Positions 6,931 through 15,900 of a DNA stretch of 64,000 nt are shown piece after piece; positions within the stretch are counted from its first letter, which is position 1; the number at the start of each line of letters is the position of its first letter. The stretch lies in contig NZ_JBITLV010000008.1 of NCBI RefSeq assembly GCF_044465595.1, positions 1-64,000 on the forward strand. Direction: 5' to 3'. Source of the stretch: Spongisporangium articulatum (GTDB lineage: Bacteria > Actinomycetota > Actinomycetes > Actinomycetales > Kineosporiaceae). The translations under genes and the position numbers were made by a program. The notes under the pieces are model-generated. The model searched no databases and was not told the origin of the DNA. It was given only the letters and a program-made list of their open reading frames with translations.

Positions 6931-8700
6931 ATGGAACGGGGAGAGCGGTTGGAGGAGTACGACCCGCGGCGACTCGGCCGTTTCACGGTGATGGCCCGAC
7001 TGGGCAGCGGTTCCATGGGGCGTGTCTTCTTGGCGGAGTCCGAGCGGGGGGAACTGGTCGCGATCAAACTGGTGCACGAGGGTCTCGCCTCCGACCCCCA
7101 GTTCCGGAAGCGGTTCGCCCGTGAGGTGGAGGCCGCTCGACGGGTCGGCGGCTCGTCGACGGTGCGCGTCCTGGACGCCGACGTCGACGCCGCGCGCCCG
7201 TGGATGGCGACCGAATACGTAGACGGGCCAACTGTTCTGGCCTCCGTGGAAGCCGATGGCCCGTTGGTCGACGCCCGGCTGCGTGAGGTGGTCGCGGCGA
7301 TCGCCGATGCCCTCGTGGACATTCACGCAGCCGACGTGATCCATCGAGACCTCAAGCCGTCCAATGTCGTGCTCGGCCCGGACGGACCGCGGGTGATCGA
7401 CTTCGGCATCGCCCGCGCGTCCGAGGCCAGCACGATGACCGGCACCGGGCACATCAGCGGCTCCGCCGGGTTCATGTCACCCGAGCAGGCCCTCGGCAGA
7501 TCGGTGACCCCGGCCACCGACGTGTTCTCCCTTGCAGCCCTGGCCTACTTCGCCGCGACCGGCCGCCCGGTCTTCGGCACCGGCACGGTGGCCGCACTCG
7601 TGTTCCGCGTGGTCCACGACGACCCCGACCTGTCCGGGCTCGACGACGCCGGGCTGGTCGACCTGTTCGGCGCCTGCCTCGCCAAAGACCCCGAGGCCCG
7701 GCCCACTCCGGCCGAGGTGGCCGCCGTCGTCCGCGGGGAACAGGAGCTGCCCACCCGCCTGGGCACCGTTCCAGCGCGGCCCGTGAACGACGCCCCGACC
7801 GTCCACGCCGCGCGCCCACCGGAACCCCTCGCGGCCCAGCCGATCTCCGCAGCGCCCAGCTCACGCCCAGCTCGTAGGGCTCTGGCCCTCGTCGGAGTCG
7901 GTGCCGCCGTAATACTCGTCGCGGCCGCCACGCTGGTCGGCGTCCGCCTGCTGGGCGAACCGGCCGGCGCCACCGCCGACAAGGCCGCCGGGCCCGGGCC
8001 GTCGACCGCACCCCGCTCCACCACGCTGCCCGGCGCGCTGACCACCTCCCAGCCGACGACCTCGACGTCCTCCGCGCCGTCGAGCACCGCCGGCAGCACC
8101 GGCTCGTCCGGCTCCGCCGGGGCGACCGCAGTGTCGGTGCCGGCCGGTGGTTCCGGGAGCAAGCCGCAGTCGGGGGGCGGCACGAACACGGGCCAGAGCT
8201 CGTCCGGCGGCAGCACCACCAGGAGCACGACCCCGGCCCGTCAAGCCTCGGTCGGCCTGGACGTGCCCGGCTCGCTCACGGCGAAGGCGTATTTCGGCCG
8301 GCTCGACGCGGTGATGGCCACGCTCGACGCTCAGGTCACCTTCCTGGTCAACCCCAGCTTCGAGGCGGCTCACGGCGACCAGTGCGTGCTCACGGTCGTG
8401 TTCAAGAAGGCCGTCGGTGACCAGGGCGCCGTCTACGCGCAGAACCTGGGCTCGGGGTGGACGGGGGCGGAGAACCAACCCGACCAGAACGTGTCCACCG
8501 ACGACGGCGTGATGCACCAGCAGTTGATCGTCCCGCCCGTGGGCACCGGCGCCGGGGCGAGCTGGCAGGGCAGCGCCTTCCTCCGGCTCGACGGCGTCGA
8601 CCATGAGTCGAGCAGCTACTCGCTGCGGCTCAGCTCCGGCAGCGGCTCGCGAGCGACCTGGAAGTTCGCCGGCCAGAGCGTCCGGTGCACGGTGCCGTGA
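6931..8700 (+). CDS. Receptor Ser/Thr protein kinase (STPK 2)
   Basis: 589 residues. The kinase domain covers about residues 15-270: ARLGSGSMGRVF, Lys46 in VAIKLVHE, VIHRDLKPSNVVL at about 137-149, RVIDFGIARA at about 154-163, and an APE-equivalent MSPEQA. All catalytic residues are present. A membrane helix at about 317-341 is followed by a Ser/Thr/Gly-rich stalk (about 345-490, wall-spanning in character) and a C-terminal extracellular domain of about 140 residues with two Cys that I do not recognise. The ATG at 6931 sits directly before the fold and after a GA-rich stretch. The stop overlaps the next start (GTGA), so the kinase and the FHA protein are made together, suggesting the FHA protein reads the kinase's phosphorylation. 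Confidence 0.9.
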   Translation: MERGERLEEYDPRRLGRFTVMARLGSGSMGRVFLAESERGELVAIKLVHEGLASDPQFRKRFAREVEAARRVGGSSTVRVLDADVDAARPWMATEYVDGPTVLASVEADGPLVDARLREVVAAIADALVDIHAADVIHRDLKPSNVVLGPDGPRVIDFGIARASEASTMTGTGHISGSAGFMSPEQALGRSVTPATDVFSLAALAYFAATGRPVFGTGTVAALVFRVVHDDPDLSGLDDAGLVDLFGACLAKDPEARPTPAEVAAVVRGEQELPTRLGTVPARPVNDAPTVHAARPPEPLAAQPISAAPSSRPARRALALVGVGAAVILVAAATLVGVRLLGEPAGATADKAAGPGPSTAPRSTTLPGALTTSQPTTSTSSAPSSTAGSTGSSGSAGATAVSVPAGGSGSKPQSGGGTNTGQSSSGGSTTRSTTPARQASVGLDVPGSLTAKAYFGRLDAVMATLDAQVTFLVNPSFEAAHGDQCVLTVVFKKAVGDQGAVYAQNLGSGWTGAENQPDQNVSTDDGVMHQQLIVPPVGTGAGASWQGSAFLRLDGVDHESSSYSLRLSSGSGSRATWKFAGQSVRCTVP

Positions 8701-9863
8701 GCCAGGCCGCGCAGCGCCCCGACCACTCGCCCGCGGACGCCGACGGCGTCCTGACGGTGGTCGACCTCGGCCGCCCCGACGTGGTGCACGAGTTCTCGGC
8801 CGAGGGTCAGCGCCGGTCGTTCGGTCGGGGGGCCGAGTGCGACATCGTCATCGCCGGGTCCGGCGAGCGCCGCCTCTCGGCGCTCGCCGGAATCATCTGG
8901 CGGATGGACGGCGAGCTGTGGCTGCGCAACGTCTCCCTGGCGCACGACCTCTACGTGGAGGTCCCCGGCCTGCCTCCGGAGCCGCCTCTGCCGCCCCGCC
9001 GCAGCGAGACCGACCGCGGGCCCGCCCGATCGATCCCCGGTGACCTGGCCTTCGTCAACGGACCGGACGGCTGTCGCCTGCGGGTTCGACAGATCCTGCC
9101 CGAGAACCCGCTGCTGGCCGGCTCCGGCTACGGCGGCGACCCGGAGAAGACCATGCGGGTCCCCCCGGTCCCGACCTCCCTGCGCGACGTGGCGCAGGCG
9201 CTGTGCGCTCCCCTGCTGGAGGGCGGACAGCTGCCCGCCTCCTACGCCCAGATCAGCGCCGCCACGGGAATCACCAGCCGGAAGTCCGTGCGCAACAAGG
9301 TGGAACAGCTGACGGCCCTCTACCTGGACGAGATCCCGGCCCTGCGCAGCCTGCTGGACGACCGGCTGGAACGCGAGGCAGCCCAGTTGGGCCTCCCCTC
9401 GGCGCCCCGGGTGGGCGGCGCCACGCGCAGCGCCGACCCGAGGGCCGACGTCGTCGACACCGCGGAGCAGGAGCGGCGTTCCGCGCTGGCCCTGCCCACG
9501 TACTACGAGGTCGCGCACCTGCTGGTCCGTCGCGGCCTGGTCACGTCGGACGGCGCCGGCCCGGCCCCGGCGCCGGCGGTCGAGGCCGAGGGCGGGCGGC
9601 CCGGTCCGAAGGTCGTGCGGATCGGCCGGGCACCCTCCAACGCCCTGGTCCTGGGTGATCCGTCGGTCTCCCGCGAGCACGCCGAACTGCTGATCGGGGA
9701 CGGAACCACCGAGATCCGCGACCTGGGCAGCGGCAACGGGACGTTCGTCAACGGCGTCCAGATCCGCCGGCGCAAGCTCAACCCGGGTGACCTGCTGACC
9801 ATCGGGAAGTTCACCCTCCGCTACGACGGGCGCAAGCTGGCGATGGTCCGCCGGGATCAGTGA
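8697..9863 (+). CDS. Cytosolic protein with two FHA domains and a middle helix-turn-helix-like region
   Basis: 388 residues from the GTG that overlaps the kinase stop. The C-terminal FHA domain (about 300-380) is canonical: VVRIGRAPSNALVLGDPSVS, REHAEL, then LGSGNGTFVNGVQI, with the Arg, Ser and Asn that bind phosphothreonine. The N-terminal part (about 28-100) is a diverged FHA (RRSFGRGAECDIVIAGSGER). Between them, residues about 165-235 contain LRDVAQALCAPLLEGGQLPA, SYAQISAATGITSRKSVRNK, a winged-helix-like pattern also seen in FHA-linked regulators. It has no membrane segment. Position and coupling point to a phospho-dependent adaptor or regulator working with the adjacent kinase and secretion genes. 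DNA binding is inferred only. Confidence 0.82.
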   Translation: MSQAAQRPDHSPADADGVLTVVDLGRPDVVHEFSAEGQRRSFGRGAECDIVIAGSGERRLSALAGIIWRMDGELWLRNVSLAHDLYVEVPGLPPEPPLPPRRSETDRGPARSIPGDLAFVNGPDGCRLRVRQILPENPLLAGSGYGGDPEKTMRVPPVPTSLRDVAQALCAPLLEGGQLPASYAQISAATGITSRKSVRNKVEQLTALYLDEIPALRSLLDDRLEREAAQLGLPSAPRVGGATRSADPRADVVDTAEQERRSALALPTYYEVAHLLVRRGLVTSDGAGPAPAPAVEAEGGRPGPKVVRIGRAPSNALVLGDPSVSREHAELLIGDGTTEIRDLGSGNGTFVNGVQIRRRKLNPGDLLTIGKFTLRYDGRKLAMVRRDQ

Positions 9864-10519
9864 CCCGCGGGCCGGTCCCATCGCTCGACCGAGGGGTCGG
9901 CCAGTTCCCGCGCGGCCAGGCCGCGGCTGCCCGCGCGCCCGGCCGCGGTCAGGGCGGCCTCGATCGCCTCCAACGCCAGGTCCGGACGACGGGTGCCGAT
10001 CACCCAGCGGATCTCACCGGCCGCCCCCGTCAGGTTCCAGGCCGCCAACTCCGCCCGCATCCGGTCCATGGCCTCGGTGGTCGCCGACGACGAGGCCCGC
10101 CGTCGCCGAGGCGCCGGCCCCGGGAACGACACCGCGATCGTCGTCCAGGGAGCGGTCTGGAACCGGGCCTCACGGGTGCTCCAGCGGCGGCCGAGCAGGT
10201 TGGCCCGACGGTGCAGCCGCACCTGACTGGGGTCCACAACGGCCCACGGGACGACCAGGGGCGGCCAGAAGGGCGCGGCCCGCGTCACGAGTTCCCTTTC
10301 GTAGAAGGAGTTCTCGACAACGAAGAACGGCAGCAGCACCGCCAGGGTCGCCGTCATGAACGCGAGCACTCCCCACGCGGCGCCGGCGCCCGCCTGCGCA
10401 GCCGCGACCAGCACGACCGCCATCACCGCGGAGGCGAGCACCAGGAGCGCCGTCCCGCTCGGCCACAGCCGTTCGGTCAGCAGCAACCGGCCCCGCCCCG
10501 CCGTGTCCCCTCCGGTCAC
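9857..10519 (-). CDS. Membrane protein, last gene of the secretion operon
   Basis: 220 residues with two adjacent membrane helices (about 20-70: ALLVLASAVMAVVLVAAAQA, then WGVLAFMTATLAVLLPFFVV) followed by a soluble domain. The pattern ENSFYERELVTRAAPFWPPL, RWSTREARFQTAPWTTIAVS, then a C-terminal helix resembles PH-like membrane proteins, but I cannot assign the family. The GTG start overlaps the stop of the upstream gene (GTGA at 10516-10519), so it belongs to the EssC-WXG operon. Its end overlaps by 7 bases the end of the convergent FHA gene, leaving no room for a terminator. It may be a structural or accessory part of the secretion machine. Confidence 0.65.
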   Translation of the reverse strand: MTGGDTAGRGRLLLTERLWPSGTALLVLASAVMAVVLVAAAQAGAGAAWGVLAFMTATLAVLLPFFVVENSFYERELVTRAAPFWPPLVVPWAVVDPSQVRLHRRANLLGRRWSTREARFQTAPWTTIAVSFPGPAPRRRRASSSATTEAMDRMRAELAAWNLTGAAGEIRWVIGTRRPDLALEAIEAALTAAGRAGSRGLAARELADPSVERWDRPAGH

Positions 10520-11337
10520 GACGGGTCGGGGGTCGAAGCCGCCTGAGAGACCAGTTCCTGCACCCGGTCTCGCAGGGTTTCGGGCCCCACCGACCGGATC
10601 AGGGCCGCCGGGCGGCCGGCTTCGCCGGTCCCGGCCTCGGCCAACCGCACCTCGTCCTGCTTGGTCATCACCGTGAGCCGCCGTTGCTCCGCCCGGCCGT
10701 CGGGCCCGGCGGTGACCACCACCAGGACGGCGACCAGCAACACGTCCGCCTCGGCCTCGGGCAGGACCCCGCTCGCCGCCGCGCCCAGGTCGACCTCCTC
10801 CGCGGGGCCGTCCGTGGTCGCGACCCCGGCCGGGTCGAGGAAGGCGACGAGCGCGTCCACCGCGGGCGCCGTCGGGCCGGCCGAGAACACATGCAGCCCG
10901 GCCTGGTTCACCGTCTCGTCGACGACACCGGCCGCGCCCTGGACGTAGAGGACGTGAGTGATGGACTCCTGGTCGCTGCGCCGTTCGGCGATGACGAAGC
11001 CGGACGACGAACGGCGGGCCGCGAGCACCGCGTGCGTGTCGCCGTCCACGGCGAGGACGACGTCCCCCGTGGTCTCGTCGATCGCGCTCGGCCGAGCCAC
11101 CCCGCGGACCGCGAGGCTGCGAGCCGCCACGGTCCGGGCCGTCTCCTGCTCGGTTTCCGGCAACGCCGACAGCCAGGGCAACGGTGCGACGTGATCGGAC
11201 TGCGGGCCGTCGAGCACGGCCAGCTCCTCGTCCGTCAGTCGCACGACCTCGACGCGCCCCGCGCCGGCCCGCTCGAACAGCCGCCCGAGCAGCGCGGACG
11301 TGACCTCCGGCGCCCGCATACGTACCGACCCGCTCAT
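10516..11337 (-). CDS. Candidate EspG-like secretion chaperone
   Basis: 273 residues, soluble, without signal or membrane segments. Alternating strands and helices (MRAPEVTSALLGRLFERAGA near the start; DVVLAVDGDTHAVLAARR; HVLYVQGAAGVVDETVNQAG; ADVLLVAVLVVVTAGPDGRA) resemble actinobacterial EspG-type proteins, which bind WXG/PE-PPE-type substrates and keep them soluble before type VII secretion. Length and position directly behind the WXG genes fit. The start codon overlaps the upstream stop by one base. The alternative is an immunity-type partner for the upstream WXG-headed protein. Homology is judged by eye, so the assignment is tentative. Confidence 0.45.
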   Translation of the reverse strand: MSGSVRMRAPEVTSALLGRLFERAGAGRVEVVRLTDEELAVLDGPQSDHVAPLPWLSALPETEQETARTVAARSLAVRGVARPSAIDETTGDVVLAVDGDTHAVLAARRSSSGFVIAERRSDQESITHVLYVQGAAGVVDETVNQAGLHVFSAGPTAPAVDALVAFLDPAGVATTDGPAEEVDLGAAASGVLPEAEADVLLVAVLVVVTAGPDGRAEQRRLTVMTKQDEVRLAEAGTGEAGRPAALIRSVGPETLRDRVQELVSQAASTPDPS

Positions 11338-12536
11338 CAGAACAACCCCTTCACGGATTTCCAGGCGCCCGTGGCGCTGCTGCCGACCGCGTGGGCCACG
11401 TCACCGGCCCCGTCGGCGACGGCCCCCGCAACGTCGTCCACCGCATGGGCAGCCGTGTCCAGCACCTTCTGGTTCTGGGCGTTGATCCAGTCACCCGCCA
11501 CGTCGGCGCCGTGGCTGATCGAGTCCCAGTGGTCCACCACGTAGTTCCCACCGGTCCAGACCGCACCGGCGACCAGCGCACCCGCCACCACCCCGGCCCC
11601 GAGCGGGCTCAAGGTGATCAGTCCCACCCCGGCTGCGAGCGCCGTTCCGCTGGCGATGGCCGTGATGCCACCGACGCCGCGGTCGATGACGCTGAGCACG
11701 CCGGTCTCGTGGTCCGGGTGAATTACCTGCACTACGCCGCCGACCACGCCGAGGAGTCCCCCGGCCCGGCTGAGGGGGCCTGTCATCTTGACGGCATCGA
11801 CGAAGGCGTTCTCCGCCCGGCCGATCTCGCCGCCGGCCTTCACGACGTCCTGGAAGGCGTCGAGCACGTGCTCCTGACCGAGGTACCACTGGCGCAACAC
11901 GCGATAGTCGTTCACGTCGTCGACCTGGCGGAGAATGCTGTTCAGCCGGGCATTCTCGGCCTGCCCCGTCCATTCGAACACCCGCTCCGCCTCGCGGAAG
12001 ACGTCCTTCGCCCGGCCGATGGCCCGCCACTTCTGCAACCACTCGGGAGCGTCATGACCGACGGTCCACAGACTGTCCAACGGCTCATAGATCTTCTTGA
12101 AACCGTTGTACGCGCCCGGCACCAGCCCGAGCATCGCCATGAGTCCCAGTGGCACGGCCTCGCCGAGGTCACCGAGACCCGGTGCTCCCGGACCGTTCAC
12201 CCCGCCGGGCCCCGCGTCGGCCCAGGACCCGACCCCGCCCGGGCCGCTCGGTCCGGCTCCCGACCCGACGGCTCCACTGGCGACCCGCTGCTGCCGGGCC
12301 TGGGCCCTGACGGCGGTGGCCGCCCTCTGCAGAGAGTGCGCCACCGCCGCCAGGTCACCCGCGTGCCGGGTCGACCAGGTGGCGGAGAACCGCTCCATGT
12401 CCCCGCCGAACCAGGTCGTCTGCGACAGCTGGGCCCGGACCCGGCTGTCGATCTCGGCCAGGTGACCGGCCTGCCGGCTCATCGTCTGCGCCAGGACGTC
12501 GAGGTCCTCCGGGGAGGCGCCGATGAAGGTTGCCAT
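11337..12536 (-). CDS. Large WXG100-headed protein, candidate type VII substrate
   Basis: 399 residues from ATG 12534-12536. Residues 1-95 form a helical hairpin of WXG100 type with the turn TTWFGGDMERF (Trp42-x-Gly44). A Gly/Pro/Ala-rich linker follows (about 97-135), then a helical domain (about 150-270), and a hydrophobic C-terminal region (about 290-345: LLGVVGGVVQVI, GITAIASGTALAAGVGLITL, AGALVAGAVWTGGNYVVDHW) that could insert in or form a pore in membranes. The tail is amphipathic. No known toxin or enzyme motif is visible. It sits 11 bases behind the WXG100 gene, so the two proteins may form the secreted heterodimer, with this one as cargo. Earlier in-frame starts read into the WXG100 gene and were rejected. 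Confidence 0.75.
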   Translation of the reverse strand: MATFIGASPEDLDVLAQTMSRQAGHLAEIDSRVRAQLSQTTWFGGDMERFSATWSTRHAGDLAAVAHSLQRAATAVRAQARQQRVASGAVGSGAGPSGPGGVGSWADAGPGGVNGPGAPGLGDLGEAVPLGLMAMLGLVPGAYNGFKKIYEPLDSLWTVGHDAPEWLQKWRAIGRAKDVFREAERVFEWTGQAENARLNSILRQVDDVNDYRVLRQWYLGQEHVLDAFQDVVKAGGEIGRAENAFVDAVKMTGPLSRAGGLLGVVGGVVQVIHPDHETGVLSVIDRGVGGITAIASGTALAAGVGLITLSPLGAGVVAGALVAGAVWTGGNYVVDHWDSISHGADVAGDWINAQNQKVLDTAAHAVDDVAGAVADGAGDVAHAVGSSATGAWKSVKGLF

Positions 12537-12547
12537 CGCGCGTCGCC

Positions 12548-12820
12548 TCAGGTCGCCGAGGCGTCGATCTGCTGCTGCGCCTCCTGCATGGCGTGGTTGC
12601 CGAACTCCTGCAGGGCGGCCTTGACCTGGTTCAGCTGGGCGACGTAGGTGCCCTGCCAGTCGGTCTCGAACTGCTGCCGGTCGGCGCCCACCCACTGGGT
12701 CGACCCCAGCTGGCCGGTGATCTTCGAGATGATGCCGTCGATCTCACCCGGCACCGTGGCGGCCAGCAGCTGGCCCAGACTCTGCACCTCTTCGGGCACC
12801 ATGCCCACGAAACCTGCCAT
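12548..12820 (-). CDS. WXG100 family type VII secretion protein
   Basis: 90 residues, the standard length. Two helices are separated by the family turn TQWVGADRQQFETDW, with Trp43-x-Gly45, and the C-terminal helix has a Tyr (YVAQLNQVKAAL) in the area of the YxxxD/E export signal, though the strict signal is not present. An excellent ribosome site (AAGGAGG, 6 bases before the ATG) suggests high expression relative to its neighbours. It lies 93 bases after the EssC-like ATPase gene, on the same strand. Expected to dimerise with the downstream WXG-headed protein or with itself and to be recognised by the ATPase. Confidence 0.93.
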   Translation of the reverse strand: MAGFVGMVPEEVQSLGQLLAATVPGEIDGIISKITGQLGSTQWVGADRQQFETDWQGTYVAQLNQVKAALQEFGNHAMQEAQQQIDASAT

Positions 12821-12898
12821 GACGTCCTCCTTCTCGTGTGTCGACCGGGCCCTTCCCGTCGATGGTTCGACCCTAGGTCGGCACGCCGGACCGACTCC

Positions 12899-12913
12899 AG
12901 GGCAGCCCTGCCC
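12899..12913 (-). terminator. Hairpin directly after the EssC-like gene
   Basis: GGGCA-GCCC-TGCCC starts at the base next to the ATPase stop codon (12914). The same 15-mer follows the stop of STPK 1 (4794-4808). There is no U tract. Given that the WXG100 gene follows on the same strand, it may instead be an RNA-processing or partial-termination site that adjusts ATPase versus substrate levels. Confidence 0.35.
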
Positions 12914-15900
12914 CTAGCCGAGCGGTTCGGCGAAACCGATCTGCAGCTTCGACGCGCGACCGCCGGAGACCAGGTAGCCACGACCGCGGGGGTCACCGCG
13001 ATCGGCGGCCGGCGTGGTGGTGAACAGCAGGTTCGACCCGTCGGCCAGCCCGGGGCGGAGCAGGATGCCCTGCTGCTGGGCTTTGATCAGCTGCGAGAGC
13101 TCGCTGAACATCTTGGCGTTGGCGCCGACGTCGGTGAGGAAGACGTGCCCCTCGGCGATGCACCGGCGGGCCAACTGGAGCAGGGCCGCCTCGGCCGGGC
13201 CGGAGGCCACCTCGTGCAGGTCCTCCACGACCACCAGGGTCGGCGGGTGCGCCCGGTCCTCCAGGGCGGCCGTGAGCTTCTCCGTCAGTTCGACGATCTG
13301 GTCGCGGTCGGTGGCGCGCGCCGTCCAGCGCACCATCGAGCTGACGGGGCTGCGCTCGAGTCCGAGGTAAGCGGCTACCTGGCACCGGCCCGCTCTCAGC
13401 ACGGCGGCCGCCACCGATCCCACCGTCGTACTACGGCCGCTGTCCGGAGGCCCGGCCACCAGGAAGGTCGAGCGGATCTTCACGCTCACGGGTTCCAGCG
13501 TCAGGTCGTCGAGACCGAGCACAGGATCGCCGCCGAGCTGTGCGGGCAGGTCGAGCAGGCGGACCGAGTCCGGAAGGCGCTCGATCCTGCGCGGCGCCGG
13601 GCCTGCCATCCGCGACGAGCCAGCCAGTTCGTCCAGCTGCGCGCCCTGTCTGTCGATGGCCTGTTCCGCACGGAACACCCCGACCTGGACCTCGAAGCCG
13701 TCCAGGTGGCCGCGACCGGCGGGGGCGTCGGCGGGCAGGGCCGATCCGGCCAACCCGATCAGCGCGTAGTCCTCCTGTGCCATCCGCAGGTAGACCCGCT
13801 TCTGCAACGCAGAGTTCAGGCTGCCGGGCAGGCTGACCGGCCGGTCGGCCGCCAGCGCCACATGCACGCCCACCGCACGGCCGTCGACCGCGATCCGCAC
13901 GAACTGCTCCCACAGGCCGGAACGGCTCTCGTGCTCGGACCGGAACACCTGGGCGCCGTCCACCATCAGCAGAATGCGCGGCTCAGCAGGCGCATTCGCA
14001 TTCCGCCGATAGTCGGACAGCGTCGCCGCGCCGGCCTTCTGGTAGCGCTCGGCCCGGCTTCGGACCTGCTCGCCCAGCCAGCGCAGCAGCCGAGCCAGCA
14101 GATCCGTGTCCTCACGCGCGATGACCGCGCCGACATGGGGCAGCCGGTCGATCAGGGCCAGCCCCCCGGCCCCGAAATCGACGCCGTAGACGTGCATCGG
14201 GTCGCCCGCGACGGTGCGCAGCCAGGCCGCCGTCGCCAGCGAGCGCAGCAGTGTGGACTTGCCGGAACCGCCGGTCCCGAACACGCCCAGGTTCCCCTCA
14301 CGGTCGGGGTCGAACCCGACCGCGTACTGCTTCTGCTGCTCTGGGTCGTCGCGCTGCGCCAGCGGCAGCTCACCGGGATTCACGGTCATCTTCTCGAGGG
14401 CGTAGGCCGGCCCCAGCGGCGGCAGCCACGGTGGTACGGCCGGAGCCAGCCGCGCCCGTTCCGTCGCACGACCCACGACGTCGGCCAGCAGCTCCAGGTC
14501 GGTCGGCGCCTCCGGGTCCACGGCGGAGTCCGCCGTCGCCGACGCGGGACCGGCCCAGACCGCGGGAGGCCCGAACGCGAGGTCCTCCACCACGATGGAG
14601 GGCGGTTCGGGCCCGTCCGATGTCCACCCGCCGGCGTAGGCGGTCTGGAAGGCGTCCAGCCGGCCCGGGCCGGTGCGCACGTAGGCCCGACCCGGCAGGT
14701 CCGGCGAGATCAGCCCCGACTCGGGCGAACCCAGGACGTCCGTACTGTCAGCGGTGTCGGCCATGCGCAGGGCCACCCGCAGATTCGTGTTCGCGCGCAG
14801 GTTGTCCTTGATGACGTTGGCGGGCCGTTGCGTGGCCAGGATGAGGTGCACGCCCAGCGACCGCCCACGCTGGGCGATGTCGACCATGGAGTCGACGAAC
14901 TCGGGCAGATCCTGCGCCAGGGCGGCGAACTCGTCCACGACGATCACGAGACTGGGTGGCGTGTCCGGCGCACCGCGGCGTTCCAACTCGAGGAGGTCCT
15001 TGACCTTGTGCTCGTTGAGCACCCGTTCCCGGCGCCGCAGTTCCGCGCGCAGCGAGATCAGCGTGCGACCGAACCGGTGCGGAGTCAGATCGGTGATCAA
15101 CCCCACGGCATGCGGCAGGTCCTGGCAGACGCCGAACGCGGCTCCGCCCTTGTAATCGATGAACAGGAACGTCACGCGCCGCGGGCTGTAGGTCATGGCC
15201 AGGCCCATCACCCACGTCTGGAGGAACTCCGACTTGCCCGCGCCCGTCGTCCCGCCGACGAGCGCGTGCGGACCCTGCCGACGGAGGTCCAGGTAGTAGG
15301 GCCCCTCGGGGCCCATCCCCACCAGAGCCGACAGGTGCTGCTGCCCCGGGCTGAGTCGGCCGTCCGGGCCGGGCAGCGACCCGCTGGCCACCCAGCGCTC
15401 CCGGACCCGTTCCTCCTGGCTGAGCACCTCGTGCCCGACCAGGCTCACGAGGGAGACACTCTCGGGCAGGTCGGACTGGGACGGTACGAGGGCACCGGCG
15501 TCCACCACCGGGGACAGCACGCGCGCCGCGCGGGCCGCCACCTCGGCCGGCAGCGGTTCGAGGACCACCGGGTCGACGACCTCGCCGTCGCGGCAGACCA
15601 CGAGCTGCCCGGCCCCGTCCGGCGCGATGCGCACGTACGTGTCGCAGCGCGCCGGCAGGCGTTCGGCCCGCGCGGCGACGTAGACGACGTGCACACCGAC
15701 CTCGGCACCGCGCTCCGCGACCCAGACGAGCCGGGCCCGGTCGACGGAGGCGTCGTCGTCCACGAGCACCACGCAGGCGGGGGACGACGACCCGGCCCGT
15801 CGCGCCGCCACCTCACGTTCCAGCTCGGTCAACAGTGCTCGGCAGGACCCGGCGTCCCCGGCCAGGTGCGGCACGGCCAGCGGCGAGTGGTCGGACGACG

